Assembly: GCA_002897915.1 (NCBI GenBank)
Contig: BDTS01000064.1
Span: 1-33,987, forward strand
DNA from: a bacterium BMS3Bbin09
GTDB taxonomy: Bacteria > Nitrospirota > Thermodesulfovibrionia > UBA6902
Length of the DNA stretch: 33,987 nucleotides
Reading direction: 5' to 3'
Shown here: piece after piece, positions 26,208-32,914 of the stretch
How positions within the stretch are numbered: position 1 is the first letter of the stretch
Layout: each line of letters opens with the position of its first letter
Program-made: the position numbers and the translations under genes
The notes under the pieces: generated by a model
Databases searched by the model: none
Seen by the model: the letters and a program-made list of their open reading frames with translations, nothing else
What the model was told of the DNA's origin: nothing

Positions 26208-27167
26208 TTACATCTCAAACTTTTTCAGCAATCTGACAATGCCTTCAATATATATGCTGTTTACCTCAGGGTAGAATCCAAGCCCTTTAAAGTATTCCCT
26301 GCCTTTATATCTGACTGTAGTGGCGCTGGTTCTTAACCCCGCCTTTTTCATCTGCAGTGACCATGAAAGCTCTCCGTCGTCTTCCGGCTCAGCGCCCATT
26401 ATGTCATTCATTATATGGTCTCCGGCAACATACATAAAGGGAATGAATCTCACCTTTTTTGCCTTGCATGCCTTTGCCCTTGCCATTGCTTCCTCCCCGG
26501 ATACTATTCCTTCAACGCTCCCCAGAAAGGTATTGTCAAATTCCAGGGAGAGCATCCTGTCAAGGCCCAGATAGGTTGAATTGCTCCCAACTGCTGTCTC
26601 GCCTGTCCCGTGTGCCGCAAGGACATTGCAGCCTTTGCCTGAGGGCAGCAGGTCCTGTTTTAATACATCCGCCACGATCCTCATATCCCACCAGTACTGA
26701 AGAAGGGGCTCGCCCACCTCAATTCTGAGATTAAAGTCTTTGAAAACCTCCCTCAATCCTTCAGACATCTCCAAAACGTGTTCATACTCTATACCCGGAA
26801 AGATGTGCAGAGGCTGAACCACTATTTTTCTGTAGCCTTCATCTTCAAGATTTGATACAACCTGTGCAAGGCTGCGGTATCTCTTTTTAATACCGGCCTT
26901 TTCAAATTTCCTGTTAGCCCTTTCACGCACTATCTCGGAAGTGAACGCCCAGCGTACCTCATAGTTCCTGTATTTTGCCGGAAGCTCCTTTCTGAGCTGT
27001 TTTTCAAAGAAATCATAGGTCACCTGCGCCTTTGTGGTTGTGCCGAAGGCCGCAATCACTATGGCCGGTTCCTTCTTGAGTGTCATGGTCTTCAGCATGG
27101 AAAATGCACTTCCCGTCAAGGCAAAAAGCATCAAAACCGTTAAAACGAATACATGTCTGTTCTTCAT
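26208..27167 (-). CDS. cbiK: Exported sirohydrochlorin cobaltochelatase CbiK (CbiKP type)
   Basis: Inserts cobalt (or iron) into sirohydrochlorin. 319 residues. A signal peptide with hydrophobic core 6-20 and likely cleavage after AFS (about 23) predicts a periplasmic enzyme, as known for Desulfovibrio CbiKP. Active-site residues match the family: H186 in AAHGT, E219 in SVEG and H251 in AGDHIMND, plus QPLHIFPG at 118-125. It is the first gene after cobalamin riboswitch 1. Cytoplasmic CbiX domains are encoded elsewhere in the window, so this copy probably has a distinct role, such as metal or haem-type chelate handling outside the membrane. Confidence 0.92.
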   Translation of the reverse strand: MKNRHVFVLTVLMLFALTGSAFSMLKTMTLKKEPAIVIAAFGTTTKAQVTYDFFEKQLRKELPAKYRNYEVRWAFTSEIVRERANRKFEKAGIKKRYRSLAQVVSNLEDEGYRKIVVQPLHIFPGIEYEHVLEMSEGLREVFKDFNLRIEVGEPLLQYWWDMRIVADVLKQDLLPSGKGCNVLAAHGTGETAVGSNSTYLGLDRMLSLEFDNTFLGSVEGIVSGEEAMARAKACKAKKVRFIPFMYVAGDHIMNDIMGAEPEDDGELSWSLQMKKAGLRTSATTVRYKGREYFKGLGFYPEVNSIYIEGIVRLLKKFEM

Positions 27168-27311
27168 TATTTAAATATCTCCTTTGTTTTTTTCAGGTTG
27201 TTTTGATCCGCATGAGTTCAAATGTAGAATACGTCTATGTACTTACGGGGGGTAAAAAGAAAAAATCCTGAAATCGGACAGCAGCATAATACTCACCTCC
27301 CTCGAGGAAAT

Positions 27312-27480
27312 TTCGAACAGACTGGTCTTCCGGCTTAGGGCATTGCGACTCGTTTCCGAGGCAACCTACTCACCCGCCTTCCCGGTCAGTTACGACCAGT
27401 GGCTTTAGTTTGGGTTTTCGTTCCCATTACGGCTGCGGGGCAGCGGGGGATTTTCACCCCTCTTCCACACATCCATTCGC
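27312..27480 (-). promoter_or_regulatory. Cobalamin riboswitch 1 (leader of the cbiK operon)
   Basis: On the - strand all core blocks appear in order: GTGAAAATCCCC, CTGCCCCGCAGCCGTAAT, the B12 box AGCCACTG (27404-27397), GGGAAGGC, GAGTAGG and AAGCCGGAAGACC. CGAA/TTCG can close the base stem. The cbiK ATG is about 145 bases downstream. I see no clear terminator, so control may act on translation. It should shut the nine-gene operon off when cobalamin is plentiful. Confidence 0.95.
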
Positions 27481-27512
27481 GCCTGCAAAAGGAAAATCCT
27501 TTTTACACAGGC
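27481..27512 (-). repeat. Hairpin just upstream of riboswitch 1
   Basis: GCCTG and CAGGC ends with an inner AAAGGA/TCCTTT stem form an imperfect inverted repeat immediately 5' of the aptamer on the - strand. It could be an upstream stem of the leader or a terminator relic of a preceding transcript. It has no T run on either side. Confidence 0.45.
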
Positions 27513-27590
27513 AGATTATTAAACAAGTGTATTAATTAATTTATAGTTGCATTAAAATAGCGATTTAGTTCCAATGATAAAATCCTGCAC

Positions 27591-27869
27591 TTAACCACAT
27601 AAATAAGCATCACAGTAAATGCCATTACTGCACAGTAACTTTTCTGTCTTTACAGTTTCCATGACTAGCCTGTCCAGTGGATTTAATATTGCGGCATCAA
27701 GTCCTGCACCGGTCATTACCCCAAGAGCGGTGTTGTTAATAACGGATCTGTTTTTTTTATGTATTCCCTGAGAGATAGTACTCAGTCCTATCAGGGTTTT
27801 GACCTCCGGGACCATCTCCTCATAAACCACTGTATTTAGCACATGTATCTTTTCACCTATAACCAGCAT
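27591..27869 (-). pseudogene. Internally deleted AcsE-like methyltetrahydrofolate:corrinoid methyltransferase remnant
   Basis: 92 codons, open. Residues 1-19 (MLVIGEKIHVLN...) resemble the start of the pterin-binding methyltransferase family (AcsE, MetH-type). From about residue 23 the sequence is the C-terminus of the same family: KTLIGLSTISQG, KNRSVINNTALGVM, GLDAAILNPLD and a final LLCSNGIYCDAYL. Intact AcsE is about 260 residues, so roughly 170 central residues carrying most of the pterin barrel are missing, with frame preserved. The ATG overlaps the end of nrdG by 17 bases. It is probably non-functional, though a short product could still be translated. Confidence 0.72.
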
Positions 27870-28572
27870 AACTATATTTTTCCTTTTCTATATTTCTTAT
27901 ACCGTATCTCCGGAACCTGCACATAAGATTTTTATGCAGGTATTCAATATCCAGATATTCTGAATAAGTGTCTTCTTTGCATCTTGGAAAAGGCTTGAAG
28001 ACCTGAAGGAAATAACTCTCCACATTCATGGACAGTAACTCCGTCATCATATCAAGGACATCACTCATGTCCAGCCTGCTGAAGATGGTCGTTCTTATTT
28101 CATAAGAAAGGCCGCTTCTTGTTATCATTTCTATGGACCGGACTATTCTTTCTTTATTGATCTCAACACCGGTGATACTCCTGTATGCCCAGAGCGGAGC
28201 TTTATAGTCCATTGCTATATAATCAATAAGACCTTTTTTTAATAATTCCTCAAGCCTGTCAGGCTCTGAGCCGTTGGTGTCAAGTTTTATCTTATGGCCC
28301 ATTGCTTTCACCTTTTTGAGGAATTCCTCAAGATCGAGCTGAAGGAGGGGCTCCCCGCCTGTCACGACCACGCCATCCAGCAACCCCTTCCTATGCTCAA
28401 GAAAGGAGAGAATTTCATTTTCAGGTATCAGCTGTTTAAATAAAAGGGGATCAATAAGCTCCTGATTATGACAATAGGTACATCTGAAATTACAGCCCCG
28501 GGTGAAGATGACAGCGCTGATTTTCTCAGGATAATCTATTAAAGAGAATTTCTGAAGACCGCCTATCATCAT
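27853..28572 (-). CDS. nrdG: Anaerobic ribonucleotide reductase activase (radical SAM)
   Basis: Generates the glycyl radical on NrdD. 239 residues. The N-terminal GGLQKFSLIDYPEKISAVIF leads into the radical-SAM cluster motif C27-x3-C31-x2-C34, then VVTGGEPLLQ (GGE motif). It is longer than the E. coli type (about 154) and fits the NrdG form also annotated as pyruvate-formate-lyase-activating-like in many anaerobes. The start overlaps the nrdD stop by four bases, so the two are coupled. Cytoplasmic, oxygen-sensitive. Confidence 0.93.
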   Translation of the reverse strand: MMIGGLQKFSLIDYPEKISAVIFTRGCNFRCTYCHNQELIDPLLFKQLIPENEILSFLEHRKGLLDGVVVTGGEPLLQLDLEEFLKKVKAMGHKIKLDTNGSEPDRLEELLKKGLIDYIAMDYKAPLWAYRSITGVEINKERIVRSIEMITRSGLSYEIRTTIFSRLDMSDVLDMMTELLSMNVESYFLQVFKPFPRCKEDTYSEYLDIEYLHKNLMCRFRRYGIRNIEKEKYSYAGYR

Positions 28573-30662
28573 GCCAGCTCAAACTCCTTTCGTGCCTTGA
28601 ACTCTTCCTTTTTGCCCTTGTTCCACTGTTTCACCGGCCGAAGGTAGCCCACAATGCGGGAATAAATCTCTGTTTCCTGATGACAGCTTGGACACTCTGC
28701 AAATTCTCCGGCAATGTATCCGTCCAGAGGGCAGACACTAAACGTAGGTGTAATAGTAAAATAGGGGAGATGATATTGTTCACAGACCGTCTTTATAAGT
28801 CTCTTCAGTGCGGAGGGGTCATCTATCTTCTCGCCAATAAAGAGATGCAGTACTGTTCCGCCGGTATATCTCACCTGTATCTTGTCCTGATGGTCAAGCA
28901 CCTCAAACATATCATCTGTAAAATCCACAGGCAGCTGGGTGGAATTTGTATAAAAAGGTTCTGCATTAAGTGTGCGGTATTTAACCTCGTCTGCACAGAT
29001 AATATCAGGAAATCTGTCTTTATCGAACTTTGCCAGCCGGTATGAGGTCCCCTCAGCCGGTGTTGCCTCAAGATTATAGTTATTGCCTGTTTCTTCCTGG
29101 AACGCTACCAGTTTGTTTCTTATAAAATCCATTACCCTGAGTGAAAAGGCACGCCCTTCTGGAGACGCGATCCCTTTGTTGAAAAGATTCAGACATGCCT
29201 CGTTCATCCCGATAAGACCTATCGTGGAGAAGTGGTTCTTCCAGTATTCATTGAACCGTTCCTTGACACTTCTCAGATAGTGCTTTGCATAAGGGTAAAG
29301 ATCACCTTCTGTAAACTTCTCCAGAACTTTTCTTTTGGTCTCAAGGCTTTCCTTGGACATGACCATAAGTCTGTCCAAGAGGGTAATAAATTCATCTTCA
29401 TCTTTAGCTGAATATCCGAGCCTCGGCATATTGATCGTGACCACGCCGATAGAGCCTGTCAGGGGATTAGCACCAAAGAGTCCGCCCCCTCTCTTCTGTA
29501 ATTCCCTGTTATCAAGCCTCAGCCTGCAGCACATGGAACGGGCATCCTCCGGTTTCATGTCAGAGTTTATGAAGTTTGAAAAGTAAGGGATTCCGTACTT
29601 GGCTGTCACTTCCCATAAAACATCCAGATTCGGGTTTTCCCAATCAAAATCCTTAGTGATATTATATGTGGGAATTGGGAAGCTAAAGACCCGCCCTTTG
29701 GCATCACCCTTCAGCATTACTTCCAAAAATGCCCTGTTGAACATGTCCATCTCTGTCTGAAATTCCCTGTATGTCTGCTCCTGCAGGCTGCCGCCTTTAA
29801 CAACAGGCTGATCAGCAAAATTCCCTGGGACTGTAAGGTCAAGTGTGATATTTGTAAAAGGGGTCTGGAACCCGACCCTTGTCGGCACATTGATATTAAA
29901 AACAAATTCCTGCAGAGCTTGTTTGACCTCCCTGTAACTCAGACCGTCATATCTTATGAACGGGCTTAAAAGGGTATCAAAGTTTGAGAATGCCTGTGCC
30001 CCTGCAGCCTCTCCCTGAAGTGTATAGAAGAAATTCACCACCTGCCCTAACGCACTGCGGAAATGCCGGGCAGGACTGCTCTCTATCTTTCCTGATGCAC
30101 CCTTAAATCCCTGCATCAGGAGATCAAAAAGATCCCAGCCAACACAGTACACCGAAAGGATATTCAAGTCATGAATATGAAAGTCTCCGTTGAGATGAGC
30201 ATTTTTGATTTCCGGCGGGTATATCTTGTTCAACCAGTAGAGACTGCTGACTTCTGAAGAGATATAGTTATTCAGTCCCTGGAGTGAAAAAGCCATGTTG
30301 CTGTTCTCATTGACCTTCCAGTCGATCTGTTTTAAGTATTGATCCACAAGGTCAATATTGGACTTTGTGGCGATTTCTCTGATTTTTGCATGCTGATCAC
30401 GATAGAGAATATATGACCTGGCAGTCTTGCGGTAAGTAGAGGATAGAAGTACTTCTTCAACAATGTCCTGTATTCCTTCTACAGTCGGAATGTTACGGCC
30501 AGTTATCTGCTCCACAAGATTCAAGACCTTTATAGTTAATTTTTCTGAGGTTTTATAGTCAAACTCTCCTGTTGCAGCGCCAGCCCTGGCAATGGCATCT
30601 GTAATTTTTCCCGGGTTAAATTTTACTGTCCTGCAGTCCCTTTTTTTGATCTTATTAAGCAT
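28569..30662 (-). CDS. nrdD: Anaerobic (class III) ribonucleoside-triphosphate reductase
   Basis: Reduces ribonucleotides to deoxyribonucleotides using a glycyl radical. 697 residues. An ATP-cone (about 5-95) gives allosteric control. The barrel follows, with FHIHDL, and the C-terminal radical site is RIVGY with Gly672. Metal-site Cys are C644, C657 and C660; the first pair is CPLDG where many relatives have CP-x-HG. The start ATG has AGGAGG about seven bases upstream. It lies downstream of a cobalamin riboswitch, which is notable because class III enzymes do not use cobalamin. Confidence 0.96.
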   Translation of the reverse strand: MLNKIKKRDCRTVKFNPGKITDAIARAGAATGEFDYKTSEKLTIKVLNLVEQITGRNIPTVEGIQDIVEEVLLSSTYRKTARSYILYRDQHAKIREIATKSNIDLVDQYLKQIDWKVNENSNMAFSLQGLNNYISSEVSSLYWLNKIYPPEIKNAHLNGDFHIHDLNILSVYCVGWDLFDLLMQGFKGASGKIESSPARHFRSALGQVVNFFYTLQGEAAGAQAFSNFDTLLSPFIRYDGLSYREVKQALQEFVFNINVPTRVGFQTPFTNITLDLTVPGNFADQPVVKGGSLQEQTYREFQTEMDMFNRAFLEVMLKGDAKGRVFSFPIPTYNITKDFDWENPNLDVLWEVTAKYGIPYFSNFINSDMKPEDARSMCCRLRLDNRELQKRGGGLFGANPLTGSIGVVTINMPRLGYSAKDEDEFITLLDRLMVMSKESLETKRKVLEKFTEGDLYPYAKHYLRSVKERFNEYWKNHFSTIGLIGMNEACLNLFNKGIASPEGRAFSLRVMDFIRNKLVAFQEETGNNYNLEATPAEGTSYRLAKFDKDRFPDIICADEVKYRTLNAEPFYTNSTQLPVDFTDDMFEVLDHQDKIQVRYTGGTVLHLFIGEKIDDPSALKRLIKTVCEQYHLPYFTITPTFSVCPLDGYIAGEFAECPSCHQETEIYSRIVGYLRPVKQWNKGKKEEFKARKEFELA

Positions 30663-30887
30663 GTCCCGTCCTCCTCATCTTTTTGCCTGTGAAATGTTTT
30701 TGAATATTTATATGGATAGTATTCAAGTCTTTGGTAAGTGATGGATCTGCAGTCCCCGTTTGTACCGGGGACAACGCCATATTATATAAAGACGCAGGAA
30801 TTACATGAAAGGAAATAAATGCAGAAGATAAAATTATACAGATAAGATGAGCAGGACTCATTTCTTGTTCTCCCTCGAGATGTTATT
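30663..30887 (-). other. Leader between riboswitch 2 and nrdD
   Basis: 225 bases of leader RNA. It contains two hairpins: GTCCCCG/CGGGGAC (30752-30772) and TTGAATA/TATTCAA (about 30695-30730). Neither is followed by a T run, so a transcription terminator is not evident. A 68-codon frame (30655-30861) starts just after the aptamer and overlaps the nrdD start, but resembles nothing. Confidence 0.45.
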
Positions 30888-31055
30888 AGATGGACGGGTC
30901 TTCCGGCTTAGGGCGTTGCGGTTCGTTTCCGAGACAACCTACTCATCCGCCTTCCCAGCATGGTATTACCCATGTCAGTGGCTTATTGGATTTTCGTTCC
31001 CATTACGGCTGCGGGGCAGCAGGGGATTTTCACCCCTTTCCTTCTACTACCATCT
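30888..31055 (-). promoter_or_regulatory. Cobalamin riboswitch 2 (leader of nrdD-nrdG)
   Basis: On the - strand: base stem AGATGG/CCATCT (31050-31055 with 30888-30893), GTGAAAATCCCC, CTGCCCCGCAGCCGTAAT, B12 box AGCCACTG (30983-30976), GGGAAGGC, GAGTAGG and AAGCCGGAAGACC. The core is nearly identical to riboswitch 1. Known logic for such riboswitches is to repress a cobalamin-independent enzyme when cobalamin is available for another isozyme. Confidence 0.95.
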
Positions 31056-31089
31056 GTGCGTGTGAAAAAAATTCAACAGGCACGGTGCT

Positions 31090-31118
31090 ATCTAAACATA
31101 TTTATTTTTTGATGTCAA
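31090..31118 (-). promoter_or_regulatory. Candidate promoter of the nrdD leader
   Basis: On the - strand TTGACA (31118-31113) and TTAGAT (31095-31090) are separated by 17 bases. The -35 is a perfect consensus and the -10 is weak. Transcription would begin near 31082, just before riboswitch 2. It lies back to back with the cbiA promoter. Confidence 0.55.
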
Positions 31119-31172
31119 GTTCCCACGGCGTAGCGACGTTTTTCTTCTCCGGGCATCTTCCATTCAACGCCC

Positions 31173-31203
31173 TTGACTTATCAACAGTCTGATAAGGTAT
31201 AAT
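31173..31203 (+). promoter_or_regulatory. Candidate promoter of the cbiA leader
   Basis: TTGACT (31173-31178) and a perfect TATAAT (31198-31203), spacer 19 bases. Transcription would start near 31210, just before the base stem of riboswitch 3 at 31217. Confidence 0.65.
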
Positions 31204-31216
31204 TCTAGACGTATTT

Positions 31217-31392
31217 GTTCAGGCGCCCAATTTGGGCTTAATGGGGAATCCAGTTAAAATCTGGAGCGGACCCGCCGCTGTGATCCCGATTTCCACTGTT
31301 ACGGAAGTCATAGTCTCTACTCACTGAATGCCACTTGTTTATAAACAGGGAAGGCTGGTAGAGATCGGGAGAGTCAGAAGACCTGCCTGAAC
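31217..31392 (+). promoter_or_regulatory. Cobalamin riboswitch 3 (leader of cbiA operon)
   Basis: Base stem GTTCAGGC/GCCTGAAC (31217-31224 with 31385-31392) is a perfect eight pairs. Core blocks are GGGGAATCC, GTTAAAATCTGGAGC, GGACCCGCCGCTGTGATCC, the B12-box variant GCCACTTG (31330-31337), AGGGAAGGC, and TCAGAAGACC. This is the other aptamer subtype, with the extra CCGCCGCTGTG-type element, and differs from riboswitches 1 and 2. Confidence 0.95.
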
Positions 31393-31396
31393 TATG

Positions 31397-31433
31397 CCTC
31401 ACACGAACACCTTCGAGGGAAGAGGTTGTGAGG
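31397..31433 (+). promoter_or_regulatory. Possible switching hairpin between riboswitch 3 and its terminator
   Basis: CCTCACA (31397-31403) can pair with TGTGAGG (31427-31433), with an inner AC-CCT/AGG stem. Lying between aptamer and terminator, it may be part of the expression platform. This is inference. Confidence 0.35.
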
Positions 31434-31454
31434 GTAAAGGTCATGACTTTTATC

Positions 31455-31489
31455 CCCCGGCTTTCTTTATTGAAGGCCGGGGTTTTTTT
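31455..31489 (+). terminator. Regulatory terminator abutting the cbiA start codon
   Basis: Stem CCCCGGCTTTC (31455-31465) with GAAGGCCGGGG (31472-31482), one G-T pair and a six-base loop, followed by seven Ts (31483-31489). The next base starts the cbiA ATG. It is the likely off-state of riboswitch 3 and also masks the only purine-rich stretch that could bind ribosomes. Confidence 0.88.
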
Positions 31490-32914
31490 ATGCAAGGAAT
31501 AGTAATTGCAGGTACACACAGTGGATGCGGGAAGACAACCATTACTCTCGGGCTGCTCGCCGCGCTTATAAAGAAAAAATATAAGGTGCAGCCGTTCAAG
31601 GCCGGTCCCGATTTTATTGATACAGGACTGCACGGGCTGCTCACGGGTAGGGCCTCAAGGAATCTCGATCTATGGATGTGCGGCAAAGAGTATGTGCGCG
31701 GCTGTTTTCAGAGGAATGTCGCAGATGCCGATATCGCGGTTATTGAAGGCGTTATGGGTATATATGACGGTCAAATGAGCACTGCTCACCTGGCAGCTGA
31801 ACTTGGCCTTCCGGTCATACTTATTGTGGACGCCTACGGCATGGCCGAGAGCGCGGGCGCAATTGTAAAAGGGTTTGCGAACTACGGGGCAATATGCATG
31901 GATCATGTCCCTACATTGGCTGGGGTGATCTTCAACCGCGTTGCTTCTGAGAGACACTATAAAAGGGTCAGGGACAGCGTCACGGATGTGCCTGTTCTTG
32001 GATATCTGCCGAGGAACATTGAATTTAATATTCCTCACCGGCACCTTGGCCTGGTTGTTGCGGAAGAAGATCCTATTGATGCGAAAGAGATCGATAAGCT
32101 GGCTGACGCAGTGCTGGAACATATAGATGTTCAACAAATAGTTCAAAAGTCCAATAGTTTCCCCACAGATTCGCCCTTCGGGACAAATCTAAGACATGGG
32201 GACTTCGCAATAGTGCAAAAGCAGGAAAAGATTTTGGTAGGGGCGAGGTTGCCTGTAAAGATCGCTGTCGCGTATGACAAGGCGTTCTGTTTTTATTATG
32301 AAGATAATCTTGATCTGTTGAAAGAGGCCGGAGCTGAGATCGTGAAGTTCAGTCCTCTGTCAGATGATAAGCTTCCTGATGATATTGATGCCCTTTATAT
32401 TGGCGGTGGATATCCCGAGCTTTACGCGGCTCAGCTGTCAGCTAATGGTTCAATGCTTAAATCAGTAAGTGATTTTGTGGGATCCGGTATGCCGGTATAC
32501 GCGGAATGCGGCGGGTTCATGTATTTGACGGAAGGCATCTATGACTTCGATGGTAATCTTTCCCCGATGGCAGGGATTTTCCCATTTAAAACAAAGATGA
32601 CCAAAGGGAGAATGCGGCTCGGGTACAGGGAGGCTGTATTGCGGGAGGATTCTATTCTTGCTAAAAAAGGGACGTCGGTCCGGGGCCATGAATTTCATTA
32701 TTCGGAAATTGTAAACAGCAGTCAGCTAACGGATCTAATATATTCTGTCAAAGATGGTGAGGGGCACGATTCAGGGATAGAGGGGTACAGGACAAAAAAT
32801 ACGCTTGGAAGTTATATACATATACATTTTGGGAGTGAACGGTTAATTGCAAAAAATATGGTTGATTTTATAAAGGAGCACCATGGAACTGATACTTTTA
32901 GCAGGACACGGTAG
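31490..32914 (+). CDS. cbiA: Cobyrinate a,c-diamide synthase
   Basis: Glutamine- and ATP-dependent amidation of the a and c side chains of the corrin ring. 474 residues from the ATG at 31490 (MQGIVIAG), which fits the family start. A longer frame from 31394 would translate the riboswitch and is not credible. P-loop GTHSGCGKTT at 8-17. The glutaminase domain has nucleophile C340 in YAECGGFMYL and H444/H446 near the end. FKAGPDFID and VIEGVMGIYDG are family marks. No ribosome site is visible except within the upstream terminator stem. The 3' end overlaps the CbiX-CbiC gene by 32 bases. Confidence 0.95.
   Translation: MQGIVIAGTHSGCGKTTITLGLLAALIKKKYKVQPFKAGPDFIDTGLHGLLTGRASRNLDLWMCGKEYVRGCFQRNVADADIAVIEGVMGIYDGQMSTAHLAAELGLPVILIVDAYGMAESAGAIVKGFANYGAICMDHVPTLAGVIFNRVASERHYKRVRDSVTDVPVLGYLPRNIEFNIPHRHLGLVVAEEDPIDAKEIDKLADAVLEHIDVQQIVQKSNSFPTDSPFGTNLRHGDFAIVQKQEKILVGARLPVKIAVAYDKAFCFYYEDNLDLLKEAGAEIVKFSPLSDDKLPDDIDALYIGGGYPELYAAQLSANGSMLKSVSDFVGSGMPVYAECGGFMYLTEGIYDFDGNLSPMAGIFPFKTKMTKGRMRLGYREAVLREDSILAKKGTSVRGHEFHYSEIVNSSQLTDLIYSVKDGEGHDSGIEGYRTKNTLGSYIHIHFGSERLIAKNMVDFIKEHHGTDTFSRTR

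Noticed and set aside
30655-30861. 68-codon leader frame overlapping the nrdD start
   Set aside because: Lies in riboswitch leader RNA, no similarity, no ribosome site; could be a leader peptide but nothing supports it.
31178-31186. TTATCAACA, a DnaA-box-like string between the nrdD and cbiA promoters
   Set aside because: A single one-mismatch match within a promoter region, with no neighbours or AT tract; expected by chance.
31394-31489. Upstream start for cbiA giving 32 extra residues
   Set aside because: It would translate through the riboswitch expression platform and terminator; the family starts at the ATG at 31490.
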